Shown here piece by piece: positions 32,390-42,573 of a stretch of 64,000 bases of DNA (the stretch's first letter is position 1; each line of letters starts with the position of its first letter). The notes beneath the pieces are model-generated. The model was not told where the DNA came from. It worked only from the letters and a program-made list of their open reading frames with translations, and ran no database searches. This DNA is from Microglena sp. YARC (Eukaryota; Chlorophyta; Chlorophyceae; Chlamydomonadales; Chlamydomonadaceae): the NCBI GenBank assembly GCA_022414725.1, contig CM039462.1:51334827-51398826 (forward strand), written 5' to 3'. Made by a program: the position numbers and the translations under genes.

Positions 32390-34198
32390 CTATTCCCACT
32401 TCGGGATGGGACCGTTGCCGTCAAGGGCCCAGTCGGGACACGTAGTCCCGTTGAGGGGCGGCCAGTTATGCAAGTCCCGAGTGCAGCAGCGGCCGTCCTT
32501 ATTTAGCGACAGCGTGCATGTGCTCAAGTAGCGGAAGCAGAAGAAGCAGCGCAAACCATTCTGTAGCCAGATGGCCTGCCCCACGCTGACCGATTTGTTC
32601 ATAAACATAGCGCTCTCGGGGTGGTGCCCCGAAAAGTCTGGGTTCCTCAGACCGTTAGGCTGTGAACGGCCTCGACCAGCACCCTGTCCGTATCCTCCTC
32701 GACCACCACGGCCCGCGCCGCGGCCAATAGAGCCTCTTCCGAACGTGCGATCAGCACCTTGCAAACTGAGGACCCTATGTCTTGGGGGTCCACCCAGTTT
32801 GCCGTAGTGCGCAGGTTGATTCGCCTGACGTCCTCCACCGCCCCGGCCACCTGCCGGGTAGCGACTACTGTTTGGAACCAGCTTGGGGCTCTTTGCTGGG
32901 CGAGAGTTCATCTCCCCGCCGTCTTCGGTGCCGACCTCCTGTGAAGATAAAGAATCTGTGTCAGAATCGGAGGGGGGTGATTTTCCAAATTGGACGTGAT
33001 TGAAAGCAAGGTCCTTACCCGGGTACTTAGTAGTATCCGGCGGGCGCTTGAATGGGTACCTCGTCTTTTGGTTAGCGTAGCCACCCCTCTGATGGCGATC
33101 GTGTTTGTCCGTCAAGGACTTGCCACGCGCGGCGACAACTTTTCTCGCCTCGTCCAACTGCAGATAGCGAAACAAATCTTCCATTGTTTCAAACATAGTA
33201 CCAGACTCGCGGCGGGCGTGTGCACCGGCGCGGAGTTCGTCGGAAAGTCCCGTGCGAAACAAGTTTAACTTCTCGCGGTCCGTCAACTCGGGGACTTTGC
33301 GAAATTCAGACTTGATGGTGTGGTAATAATTCTGCAGGGAGCGAGTATCTTGGCGGACGCCACCTTCGTGTAGTTTGGTGAGAGCGACGTGCGATTCAGT
33401 TAATAACTCGGGAAGGAGTAGCGACTCCGCCCATGTGACGATTCCCATGAAATCTAACCCGTCCAACTCATCGCTAGCCCATGCCTCGTCGTATGTGATG
33501 CGTAGTTGGCCAGTAAAGGCGCACGACAGGTGTGGAACGATGCGCTCGAATGAACCAAGGTAACCGTCGAAAAACTGGAGCTCTATGATCGTAACCACGT
33601 TGAAGACCCATCGGCGTAACTGAGCTCTAGTGCATCTGTCTGACAGTTTATTTTCAATGAGACGGAGTTCCTTCCTCATTTCAGTAATTCGCTTGGCGAA
33701 CATACTGTCGTGAACAGAAAGACGAGTGGCTCGCGAGTCAGGACTAGGGGTGACCCGGTTCGGTTCACCCGGCGGGCATGCCGGGGCCAGGTGCGTCGCT
33801 GCTCGGACCCGTTGCGTCGATGCTGGTGTGTCAACGGCCAGCGTAGCTGCGCGCTGCGCACGAGGACGAACAGGCGGCGTCGTGTCGAGCTCTGGCCGAT
33901 ACGCCGGAGTGTCGCGAATAACGGTCGGTTCGCCGGGGTAACCCTGGAGAGGCGACCCTGGGGAATCTGTTAAGTCGGTGTCCAATAACGAGTGATCGGA
34001 GACTGGACCGGGGCCGCTGGGGGGTAAGGGAGCGGCGGTCGCCACTGACGGCGGGCACGAGGTAGCGGCCCCCCGCGGAATCGAACCCCGTTGCATTTTG
34101 CCAGTAAGGGCACCCGAATGGGCATAGGCGTCGGGAAGTCGAAATGGTTCTGGGTCACACGCCGGGGCTAACCAAGCAACAGGTGGTGTAACAAACAA
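32390..34198 (-). CDS. Gypsy gag
   Basis: About 602 codons. It has a retrotransposon-gag core (ASDELDGLDFMGIVTWAESL, then SLQNYYHTIKSEFRKVPELT, then LNLFRTGLSDELRAGAHA). A Gly/Arg-rich basic region (RGAGRGGRGGYGQGAGRGR) and a Cys-rich end (CFFCFRYLSTC, then CCTRD) follow. The Cys-rich end is in the place of a CCHC knuckle but without its spacing. The ORF opens directly after a UAG (34199-34201) that closes the upstream ORF in the same frame and has no obvious AUG at its start. It ends in UAG-GAA before pol. Confidence 0.8.
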   Translation of the reverse strand: MFVTPPVAWLAPACDPEPFRLPDAYAHSGALTGKMQRGSIPRGAATSCPPSVATAAPLPPSGPGPVSDHSLLDTDLTDSPGSPLQGYPGEPTVIRDTPAYRPELDTTPPVRPRAQRAATLAVDTPASTQRVRAATHLAPACPPGEPNRVTPSPDSRATRLSVHDSMFAKRITEMRKELRLIENKLSDRCTRAQLRRWVFNVVTIIELQFFDGYLGSFERIVPHLSCAFTGQLRITYDEAWASDELDGLDFMGIVTWAESLLLPELLTESHVALTKLHEGGVRQDTRSLQNYYHTIKSEFRKVPELTDREKLNLFRTGLSDELRAGAHARRESGTMFETMEDLFRYLQLDEARKVVAARGKSLTDKHDRHQRGGYANQKTRYPFKRPPDTTKYPGKDLAFNHVQFGKSPPSDSDTDSLSSQEVGTEDGGEMNSRPAKSPKLVPNSSRYPAGGRGGGGRQANQPAHYGKLGGPPRHRVLSLQGADRTFGRGSIGRGAGRGGRGGYGQGAGRGRSQPNGLRNPDFSGHHPESAMFMNKSVSVGQAIWLQNGLRCFFCFRYLSTCTLSLNKDGRCCTRDLHNWPPLNGTTCPDWALDGNGPIPKWE

Positions 34199-36190
34199 CT
34201 ACGAATTCCCTGTAACCCGCACCTGCCTGTCAGGGGCACGAGGCAACGTCTCGTCCATCTTTTCCTCATTGGCCTCCGCCGCAAGGTAGTGGGACTTCAG
34301 CTTAACGCCTTTCAGCGCGGCGTCCTTGTCCGCAATGTCTTTGATGTTTTTAGGCATCCATTCCATCCACCCCTGCTTGTGCTGCATTTTGCATGCCGTG
34401 TGAATACGGGTCATGCTGTCGCGGAGGTCCTCCACCGCTTGCAGTGCATCGACGATACCGTCGGAATCGCAGTCAAGGAGGAGGCTGTCCGCGTAAGCGT
34501 TCATGTGCTCCGCCAGCTTGGCGTCGGCATAGGGGGCGACAGGGTGGTCGGCGGAGTGGTAGTATAGTAGACCATCCAACTTCGCAGCCTTGGCATACGT
34601 GGGCGATGCTCTGACATCTCGACCCCGTTGGAGCGCCAGCTTGCGTGCCACTGTCTTTCGAGCGGCGTCGTCATCATCAAGAGCGGCCTGAGGTAGCGCA
34701 TGCTTGCGCCCCACGGTCCTCCCGTTTCCGGTACCCACATGACGGGCCCCGCTGGAAGAACCGCCCGGGTCCTCGGTGTCCATGGGCACCGTCTCATTTC
34801 GCGCCACAGCAGCTCGGTCCGCCGCGATCAACGCCATGACGTCGGCAAGGGTAAGAGCGGCGGGAGCGGCCTCGATGGGAGCTGCCACTGGGCGCTTGCC
34901 CAAGGCGGCGTTGTCACGCGTCAGCTGCTCGATGACCCCGGACAGGCGAGCTTTTTTCGCCAAAGCGGGGGCGAGCGCTGCATGGGATGAAAAACGAGGC
35001 GAGATAGGCTGTGGTGTAAGCGGAGTATGAAACAAAGTGCGCTTGGCGGGCACCACATCGGAAGGGGTAACCATGGGTGTAGGTGAATCCTCGATACGAT
35101 CGGATGGATTGCAAATTGCGAATGGTACGTTGGTCGTATGGTGGTCAAGCGACAAACTGATCGCACCTGCTTGAGACTTGGCGAGGTCGGCCTGCGCCGC
35201 ACTGAGCTCGGACTCCTTAGCCGCCAGTTCAATTTGACGAATAGCCGTGGCGGACTGTGCGGTCGCCGCTGCTTCAGCGGACGCGACTTGGAGATCTGCC
35301 AGAGTCTTCTGGCTTTTAGCCAGATCCCTACCGAGGAAGTAGTGGCTGGACATTAACTCCTGCCTCTCGGTAGGGTCGCCGCCGTTGGCCAGTGCGGCCT
35401 CAGCAGCCGCGCTGGAGACGGCGAGGCGCTGTGTCAGGTCGGTGACCTCGGCGTGAGTATCGGCTACCTTAGCCATGAACTGCTCAGTTAGAGCTGCGTT
35501 GGCAATGGTAGCCTGGTCTAGCTGCGAGCGGAGGAGAACAATTTGTTCCACCGCGGGCAGGTGGTCACCCATGTACTGATGACGCCTGCGCTCAGCCCCA
35601 TCGGCATAGCGAGCGCTAATCTCCCCGAAGGAAGACAGTGCCGCACGTGAAGGTGGGGTAGCGGCCGGGGGACCCGAGGGTGCCGTTAGGCCATTGAGGT
35701 CGTCACCTTTTGCGGGATGTATGCCAACCGCGCCCGCCTTATGGCGAGCGCCGAGCTCCCCAAGGGAAGACCCAGGCAGAGATGCTGCCGGTGGCGTCGA
35801 CGTACGAGCCATGCCAGCGCCCGGGGGCGGGGCAGCGGGCGGGGCACCCGAGGGTGCCGACAAGCCAGTGAGGCCGTCCATTAACGGCTGCAGCGTTCCC
35901 AATGACACAGAGGGCCGCGCCCCGGTGGACGTTGAACCGTCTCGAGTAGCGCCGAGGTCAGTGTCGGGCTCAGTGTCCGAAGACGCCACCCCTTCTGGGT
36001 TGGTGTCGACTAGTGACCGCGTAGGTTGCTCCGCCGCGACCACGGCAGTGTGAGCGACCGCGGCAGCGGCAGCCTCAGCGGCGGTGTTGCTTACGTACGA
36101 TTTTTGAGGTGTCATTCTGCACAGGCAACAGAAGAAGTCAGAATGCTGGACAGGGATGAGTGGTGGGCTAGGGAGGGATATTACTCGCAA
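34199..36190 (-). CDS. Gypsy additional 5' ORF (ORF0), function unknown
   Basis: About 663 codons upstream of gag. A likely start is the Met at residue 26 (MTPQKSYVSNTAAEAAAAAV). It is Ala-rich with a probable coiled coil (ALTEQFMAKVADTHAEVTDL, then KSQKTLADLQVASAEAAATA and ELAAKESELSAAQADLAKSQ). The C-terminal third has a more globular look (KLAEHMNAYADSLLLDCDSD). No retroelement domain is recognised. Position, coiled coil and continuous frame with gag suggest an N-terminal gag extension or accessory structural protein; this is inference. It ends in UAG (34199-34201). Confidence 0.6.
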   Translation of the reverse strand: MRVISLPSPPLIPVQHSDFFCCLCRMTPQKSYVSNTAAEAAAAAVAHTAVVAAEQPTRSLVDTNPEGVASSDTEPDTDLGATRDGSTSTGARPSVSLGTLQPLMDGLTGLSAPSGAPPAAPPPGAGMARTSTPPAASLPGSSLGELGARHKAGAVGIHPAKGDDLNGLTAPSGPPAATPPSRAALSSFGEISARYADGAERRRHQYMGDHLPAVEQIVLLRSQLDQATIANAALTEQFMAKVADTHAEVTDLTQRLAVSSAAAEAALANGGDPTERQELMSSHYFLGRDLAKSQKTLADLQVASAEAAATAQSATAIRQIELAAKESELSAAQADLAKSQAGAISLSLDHHTTNVPFAICNPSDRIEDSPTPMVTPSDVVPAKRTLFHTPLTPQPISPRFSSHAALAPALAKKARLSGVIEQLTRDNAALGKRPVAAPIEAAPAALTLADVMALIAADRAAVARNETVPMDTEDPGGSSSGARHVGTGNGRTVGRKHALPQAALDDDDAARKTVARKLALQRGRDVRASPTYAKAAKLDGLLYYHSADHPVAPYADAKLAEHMNAYADSLLLDCDSDGIVDALQAVEDLRDSMTRIHTACKMQHKQGWMEWMPKNIKDIADKDAALKGVKLKSHYLAAEANEEKMDETLPRAPDRQVRVTGNS

Positions 36191-36766
36191 CTCTAAGGCG
36201 CCAGAAAATCACCTGCAACAGAGACGAGTAAAATTGGCGAGCGTGACGAGCTGATAATGCCCCAATCGTAACTGTAAGTGACGCGTTCGTCCAGAATACG
36301 AAGAGGGATAACAGCCTTTGCACAGAACGGGTCACAGGCAGCAATGATTGCACAAAGACAAGTCGAATTGCGCGACAGGGTGAGCCGAATGGTAGAATGG
36401 CAGCACAAATACGTAATGCAACAATCCGCGAGCGTTGCAGGAATGGCTCACGAAGCAACCTAATTAAAGCTAGTACAGCCTAGACGGCAATGGAGCCGAT
36501 GCTGCACCAATGATCAAACCACGAGGTGGAAGCTCGGGAAATCCTCGTTACAAGCTATGACCAAAAGGGCAGGACGTGAATGCAAGGATCGAGAACGTGG
36601 ACGACAGGGGTCGGCAGGTTAAAACAGGCGCCCACACACTACAGGTAGCAGGCGGCCTAGTGAATGTCGATCTTGCAGGATGTACTGTCGGGTGCTATTA
36701 TTCGAAAGAAAACGCGGATGCGTATGCGTGAGGTCCCTAAGGATCGAAACCAGCTCCTGAGACCAG
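36191..36766 (-). promoter_or_regulatory. Gypsy 5' leader with PBS-like site
   Basis: Untranslated leader between the 5' LTR and ORF0. At its start (minus strand from 36766) it reads C-TGGTCTCAGGAGCTGG, similar to the TGGTATCAGAGC initiator-Met PBS of many plant LTR elements. That makes it a PBS candidate with mismatches. Confidence 0.5.
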
Positions 36767-37112
36767 TGTAACAGCTCAGGATGCTACCTAGCAGACTGGG
36801 GGGTTAAGCTAGGAACGATAAGCGTGATGTGGGTTTACGAGTATGTTGATATGAGTGAACTAGCAGAGCAGGGTTAGAGTTACCTAGTAGGGGATGTAGA
36901 GTGGCTCGGGAAGAACGTCTTCGTGGGAGGAGTAGAAGGGTTTGATCCGAGTAGCTCGTGTCTATGTACGCATCGTGTGCGTTGTGAGAGATGAAGCAGT
37001 ACATGGGTAAGGTACTGTATCATGTGCGTGCGTCACGTGGCTTACGGGTGAGGTGTACCCGTATGCCTTGCTGGACGGCCCGAGTACCCGTGAAGGGTTC
37101 GGTACCGTTACA
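36767..37112 (-). repeat. Gypsy 5' LTR
   Basis: 346 bp, the same ends as the 3' LTR, three substitutions in total. The TSD copy TCACA follows at 37113-37117. Confidence 0.95.
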
Positions 37113-37430
37113 TCACAAGGGTCCTGTGAGAACTTTTGAAGTGCAGCCCTGGTAAAATTGGGTCCGCCAGAAACAGTGCCGGCGTGCGACAACATGTGAA
37201 TAGAGGGTTGACCAGGATGGCCAAACCTGTGGTGCCATAGTTTCGCAGTGTCACGACAAGTAACTGTAGGGCCACTTTGGTCAGGAGTAACAGTTTCACC
37301 AGAAAACGCCGCAGGAGAGAAGCGAACTCGCGACTCCTGCGGATAAGACTCAGGGTCATGGCAGTGTATCGCTTCGAAGTGGTAAACACCAGACGTGGTG
37401 GCTGGAACAGTCCAATGAGTCCTAGACCCT
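37113..37430 (-). pseudogene. Copia-B: GAG-pre-integrase fragment
   Basis: Minus-strand reading gives WTVPATTSGVYHFEAIH, then KLWHHRFGHPGQPSIHMLSH, then ALQKFSQDPCD. This is the HHCC-containing GAG-pre-integrase domain that precedes integrase in Copia pol. It is flanked by the Gypsy insertion on one side and the Copia-A 3' LTR plus AGGGT (ACCCT at 37426-37430) on the other. It continues upstream in the piece at 59968-60125. Confidence 0.8.
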
Positions 37431-37827
37431 TATCAGCTAGTAAGCACTCCGAAGAGTGGACAGAGATGTATGCAGCGGAGACAGACGCGCCAATCTATAC
37501 ACGGAGACGAGAATAGCGTTACAAGCACTGGAGACCCATCAAGAGGAGGCACCAGAGAGAGAGGAACGGTAGGCTGTACCCTGATAAGGGTACCGGCTAT
37601 ACAGTCTGAGTCAGAGGAACCGGGCAGCCGGGAAACTAACAGAGTAAAGGCAAGACCGGTGAAGTAGCTGACAGGTAACTGTCACTGAGTCACTCATTGA
37701 CTCAGTCTAAGGGAAACCGTCACTACGGGAAGCTGGCACAAGACTGGGAGAGCCGATAGTTCTAAGGAAGTACAAAGGTAGTCACCAAGTCATAAAACGC
37801 GTGAGAGCACCGCAATTCATGCTAACA
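37431..37827 (-). repeat. Copia-A 3' LTR
   Basis: Minus-strand TGTTAGCATGAATTGC...GCTGATA. It is preceded by AGGTGGAG, a short polypurine tract (37828-37835). Confidence 0.9.
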
Positions 37828-38145
37828 CTCCACCTACGACACAGGTGACATACAATACTACTACTCCACCTATGGCACTGGTGACATAGAACTATATGTA
37901 ACAGATTTAAAAAAAAAAAATCAAAGAACTCCGAAAAACGAGAGAACTGTGAATGGAACCCAAAGGGTGGAAATGAAGGAATGAATCCAAGGCAAAAACC
38001 AAAAATTTTCCAAGGTAGAAAAGATGACAACCGAATATCAAAGATGGGTAACAACGGTATAGAAAACCCGATCCGGGGATAGGAACCTAATGCCAAATAA
38101 TGATAACCAAAGAAACCTATGTAACTAAAAACCAAAAAAATGACC

Positions 38146-38964
38146 TTAAGAAGAAGCGGTCATTCCAAGCATACGGATAAACCTCCAGAACACAGCAGGA
38201 TGAAGGGGCTTGGTGAAGGGGTCAGCACAGTTATCAACTGTGTTAACATAGGCAACATCTAGTGAACCATCCTCCACCAGCTCCTTGATGTAGTGATGAA
38301 TAACATCAATATGTTTGCTGTGAGGCAGAAGTTGCCAGTCTTTGGCCCAACTCAGGGACCCTAAGTTGTCACCCTGAATGGTACCCAAAGTACAAGGCAG
38401 ACCCAGATCCACCCTCAATTTCTTCAACCATTGTACCTCCCTGGCAGCTTGGGACAGGGCCTGATACTCAGCCTCACTAGAGCTAATGGCAACAGTAGGC
38501 TGTCGCTTGCTCATCCAGTTAACAATGCACCCCCCAGCTAGAATAGCAAAGCCAGTCTGAGACCTCCTGTCAGACCCATCATCAGCAAAGGATGAGTCAC
38601 TAAAGACAGTAAAAGAGAACTCAGGGCTGTGGGTGTAAGTGAGACCCAGGTGGGAATGTGTCCTCAAATACAACAGCAACCGCTCGGCAGCCCCCCAGAG
38701 AGGGACTGTAGGGTGAGCAGAAAACCTGGACAGGTAGCTCACAGCAAAAGAAATATCAGGCCTGGTGCAAGCAGCCAGGTATAGCAAAGCACCCACAAGA
38801 GAGAGGTACTGGCTATTAAATGGCAGGGGTACTCCAGGGGCGTCAGAAACAGTGGACTTGGCCATGGGAGCAGCAAACCTGGGTGGGGCAGCATCAGTAA
38901 GACCAAACTGCTCCACCTGATCAACAATGTAGGTGTGCTGAGAGAGGTTGATCTGAACACACCT
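38146..38964 (-). pseudogene. Copia-A: end of RT and RNase H
   Basis: Begins CVQINLSQHTYIVDQVEQFG and continues through LPFNSQYLSLVGALLYLAAC to RNase H (FSDSSFADDGSDRRSQTGFA, ISSSEAEYQALSQAAREVQW, GDNLGSLSW, TKPLHPAVFWRFIRML). TAA stop. It is the continuation of the frame that breaks at 54456. Confidence 0.9.
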
Positions 38965-39189
38965 GCATTCAGACGGGTGACTCAGATTCCTTACAGTTGT
39001 TTTTTCATATTTCCAATACATATAATTTACCCTTCAGGGTTGAGGAAATTAAGCACATGCAGGCTTCATCATTGTCAGTACTTGTATTTGCTAAGTATGG
39101 GGGCCTGCTTGCTGGACATTGAGACACTGCACGAGAGGTCCAGCGATCTTTCAGATGGGGCCCCCATTGGTACAAGTGCTTAGTAGACA

Positions 39190-39310
39190 TATTTAAGGTG
39201 TGTGCTGGGCCTTGTAAAGTTTTAGCTTTGAGTGTGATATTTCCCTTAATTAGGGGGTATATCACACCACTAGCTGGCTTTACTGGTCTTATCAGCTTTT
39301 ACCATTTAAA
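39190..39310 (+). repeat. Direct repeat copy 1 with internal palindrome
   Basis: Contains GTGTGATATTTCCCTTAATT followed by AGGGGGTATATCACACCA, which pairs with itself (GTGTGATAT/ATATCACAC), then CTTTACTGGTCTTATCAGCT and TACCATTTAAATA. It matches 53320-53446 in the same orientation. Confidence 0.8.
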
Positions 39311-39562
39311 TAAAGTCAGCTGCACTATCTAGCTTGTAAGTCCAGACTGTTCAGGTCTGTCTTTGTGCTACTACCATATGCAAGAGTCACTGCAATTTCA
39401 CACACACGTGCCCCCAGGATAATAAAAATCAGTCCCACATGTAAGAAAGGAGTGTAAAGGGGGGACTGGGGGAAAGGTGTAGGAGTAAGGAGCATGTACA
39501 GGACAGCAGGCTTGGCTAAGTGATGGGTATCAAGAGAAAAGAGAGGGAAGGAAAAGCTAGGC

Positions 39563-40030
39563 TCAGAGGCTGGAGGCAAAGTTCAACTTGACCGAGAGGT
39601 CTGGGATCAGATATGCCTTAATGGCATCCGATTTCCACCTACCTTGAGTTCTAAACGTCTCTAGATCTGCCCCATTAGCCCAAGCTGCTACTATACCTTC
39701 CCGTTTGAGGCTGTGCATGGCAAACCTGGCTGGATCTATGTCCAGATGGGGTAAGAGTGTGCAATAGCAGTGAGAAAAGACTTCAGTCAACAGGACAAAG
39801 CCTGACCCGAAAGAAGGGGGGACTACACTGACAAAAGTAGAGCAAAAAAGCTCACTCCTCCTAAGGAGGTCAAAGAAACCCATCACTAGCCAAGCTGTAT
39901 CTCTAGTAAACACGTCCTCCATGTGGGGCAGCAGGGTTTTCAGCTTCCTCATGGTCTCCAGACACACAAACATGAGGGACTTACACACTGCCCTCTTTGC
40001 CATATGCAACTCCCTTAGGCCCTGGAACAC
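39563..40030 (-). pseudogene. Tyrosine recombinase catalytic domain
   Basis: 155 codons with the family's signature positions: Arg in FFDLLRRSELF (57/58), His in the box HSLKREG (106; the second Arg is Lys109 or has moved to 110), Trp in TQGRWKSD (132) and the nucleophile Tyr in AIKAYL (140). Such enzymes cut and rejoin DNA through a 3'-phosphotyrosine. In eukaryotes they drive Crypton and DIRS-type elements. The N-terminal core-binding half lies upstream but is interrupted by stops (for example ...CGTGL-stop-GL-stop-GVP). A Cys-rich segment near 40.4-40.5 kb (CIICSQHSHP, then CSACT) may be its zinc-finger region. TGA stop. Confidence 0.75.
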
Positions 40031-40648
40031 CCTAAAGGCCTTAGAGACCTGTCCCGCAACACTGGAAACCAGAGTGCTAAGGGTCCAGTCCCTTGGGCCT
40101 GTGCCATTCAGCTAGTGCTGACATGGTTGTAATGGTGGCAGGTTAGTTATGACCTGCTGCCCAATCCATGACCAGCTTTAACTAGCATCAAAGGCACTTG
40201 TTCCTTGAGGCCAGGAGGGAGTGCATTCTGCTCAGTAAGCAAGTAACTTCAGCCATACACTTGGTGTCGCTTAAGATCACTTGCAAAAGTGTCTTGTGAG
40301 CTTCGGTACAGCCAAGGTAGAGCCCTCCAACATCCCTAGCCCCCTGGCCCTTGTTGGCCTTGGAAGCTAGTGATGTGGAGAGACACTCTTATAGTGTGCA
40401 GGCTGAGCACTTGAATGTACCACAGGACATGGCATTCCTGCCCAAGCTGATGCACTAGGGGTGGCTGTGCTGGCTGCAGATGATGCACTGGAGCATCATT
40501 CCCTTGGTGCCTTGGTAGATGGTGCATCCTATGGGGGGTGGGAGGAAGATATGAAAGGGGTAAGCTTCTGAGCAGGTCTGATCACAATCAAAGTGTGTCA
40601 GTGGGTGAGGCCACCCAAGCATATAGGAGATCCACAGTTTTTCCTAAT

Positions 40649-40678
40649 AATGGGCGTTCCTGCTTCCGAACGGATTTT
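40649..40678 (+). repeat. Left terminal inverted repeat
   Basis: About 28-bp TIR, one mismatch to the right TIR (C versus T at position 19). Confidence 0.9.
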
Positions 40679-40690
40679 TTATTTTACTGA

Positions 40691-40792
40691 AATCTTACGA
40701 TAAATATTGTAAGATCATTTTCGCAAATTAATTGATTTTGCTTTTTTGGCGTATTTTACGAAAATATCTTACAATTTATTTTGTAAGATTGT
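40691..40792. repeat. Left subterminal hairpins
   Basis: Two palindromes, AATCTTACGATAAATATTGT-AAGAT and ATCTTACAATTTATTTTGTA-AGAT. They match those near the right end. Such subterminal repeats usually bind the transposase (family-level knowledge). Confidence 0.75.
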
Positions 40793-41331
40793 TTTTTTGT
40801 ATTCCGGAGAAAGAGACTATTCCCTTCAATTTCAATTGTAACATTGATTTGCTCGTTTGGAGAGAGAGAAAGTATTCGAATACAAAATCAATTGTAGAGG
40901 ACAGTCAAGAGGAAGGTGAAAGCTGTTTACAAAGTCTTGAACGCATTGCTCATAATTATTTATCTCACAACTCACAACTCAACAGTTCAAAATTACAACT
41001 TAGTACTTACGACTCCAAAATCTGTACTTATGTGTATCTCATAATTTATAACTCACAACTCAGAACTTATATGTACCTTATACAAGTCAGAACTAATAAC
41101 TCCTAACTCAGGACTTATTATTCATAATTTCATACCTCATAAGCTCATTATGTACATAACACAAATTTAAATCCTGAAATCTGCAACCTGCCATCCTAGA
41201 ATCCTGAAATCACTCAAAATGTGTGTTGGATGGTGCAAACAAGTACACTCGTGAAACTTATGCACAATGCTAATGTTGCACTGCTGCCAACAAGTCCATT
41301 GGTGCTAACTTCTGCACTTAGTGCTGACAGA

Positions 41332-42363
41332 TCATGTGCTATCTGAATCGTCTTGCTCTGGGAACAAGTTGGCACGCAACCCAACGAGGGCTAAATCTAA
41401 CTTCTTGGTCCTCATCAGCCCTTTTACTGTTGCTGCACTGATGCAGCTTTCCAGAACCTTCTCCTTGCAGGCCTCGAACTCGTCCTTAGGCCAATCTGCG
41501 GCTTTCTTCTCGCGATATGTCTGGAGACAAGTCTGTAGCTTTTGCATCATTTCCTCACTGGGCTCAGCAGGGTTGTCGCGAAACTCTGCGTCAATGTCTT
41601 CCTGAACCAGTACCGCCGTCCTCACCCTTGTTTCATCATCTGCATCAGTACAGGCTTCGAGACGTGATAGAATAGCCTTCTCCGTTTTTGCAAACATGTT
41701 CAAACGCCATGCAGCAGCCCCAAGCTTCTGAGTGATACAGTCCAAGACAATGGCGTTCCTCCTCTCTAGCAAAGCCGCTAGCATGCCCGAGGCATCGCCA
41801 GCTTGCATGCACATCACATAGTTGCCAACGGAGCTAAGCTCCCGCACAAAGTGACAGAATTCGGCGACACTTCTCCTGCGGTATCCAACTTGTTTGGGAC
41901 TCATCGAGCAGCCGCTAATGTCGGGGCGTCCAATGGCACTTTTCTGTGCGTCAATACGCGGTAGGAAGACCGTGATGGCAGCGGCAAGACCAGAAGAAGA
42001 ACTGGAAGCTTTCGAGGACGGGCCCGCTTGTCCCGCACCTTGATGCAAGATCCCAGAGATGGCGATGCTGGTGGAATGTGTCTTGAAGTCTGGCCCCATG
42101 CGTGTAATGTGGGTTTGGCGAATGTCAGCCACGCCAGCTTCTCTGAAAGCCACAAGGCATCTGCTGGTTCCTTCCTCTTGGTTGGTGTACACGACCACAT
42201 GGCACACTGAGGCAAACTTCCGATTCTGGCCTGCTAAGTTCCGCAGCATGTCGATCACATCAGTCGAACTCCAAGAGTCTTCATCGACGAGCCACAACGG
42301 TCCCTTTTCATCGCCAGTGAGACAGGGGTCGATGATCACCAAGTCGATGAGTTTGCCAGGCAC
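41332..42363 (-). CDS. ParB-MTase-like gene, last exon (exon 6): methyltransferase-like fold
   Basis: 344 codons after acceptor TTGCAG (42364-42366); stop TGA. Near the start, GKLIDLVIIDPCLTG has the form of motif IV (VDLIITDPPY) of beta-class amino-methyltransferases, with PY replaced by CL. About 165 residues later, FVRELSSVGNYVMCMQAGDA-SGMLAALLERRNAIVL-then-AAWRL follows the pattern of motif I (li-l--pGd-VLDpFaGSGtt--A---gR--igiE--A--Rl), with the DPF-GSG centre degraded to MQAGDASG. The order IV before I is the N4/N6 beta class. A Lys/Glu-rich helical tail follows. If the assignment is right, the enzyme is probably inactive and would act as a binding protein. Confidence 0.5.
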   Translation of the reverse strand: MPGKLIDLVIIDPCLTGDEKGPLWLVDEDSWSSTDVIDMLRNLAGQNRKFASVCHVVVYTNQEEGTSRCLVAFREAGVADIRQTHITRMGPDFKTHSTSIAISGILHQGAGQAGPSSKASSSSSGLAAAITVFLPRIDAQKSAIGRPDISGCSMSPKQVGYRRRSVAEFCHFVRELSSVGNYVMCMQAGDASGMLAALLERRNAIVLDCITQKLGAAAWRLNMFAKTEKAILSRLEACTDADDETRVRTAVLVQEDIDAEFRDNPAEPSEEMMQKLQTCLQTYREKKAADWPKDEFEACKEKVLESCISAATVKGLMRTKKLDLALVGLRANLFPEQDDSDST

Positions 42364-42573
42364 CTGCAAGAGTAAACGAAATATGTACAAGTCAGTTAGA
42401 TTATGGGTTGGAAGACAAGTTGAACAACGTGATGCTCCCGACTATGATCGGAAGGATTATGTGTAATGGATTTTGAAGTGGTGAAAAGACATGCTTAACA
42501 CATCATCCTCCCGATTATGATCGGGAGCGTCAACTTTTCAACTTGTAGTCTATCATTTTAAACATCTACGCAC

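Larger units (their letters stand above)
27226..37112 (-). mobile_element. Full-length Ty3/Gypsy chromovirus
   Basis: A 9,887-bp element on the minus strand. It has two 346-bp LTRs differing at only three positions, a 5-bp TSD (TCACA), a PBS-like TGGTCTCAGGAGC one base inside the 5' LTR and a polypurine tract touching the 3' LTR. The coding region has no frameshift: three ORFs lie in one frame of about 2,815 codons interrupted by only two UAG codons. Near-identical LTRs and open frames indicate a recent and possibly still active element. Confidence 0.95.

Noticed and set aside
27746..36190. Genome-wide reassignment of UAG to an amino acid
   Set aside because: UAG is far too rare in long ORFs, which use CAA, CAG and other sense codons normally. 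TAA and TGA interruptions also occur, so simple mutation explains several cases. Leaky UAG at gag-pol is the narrower claim.
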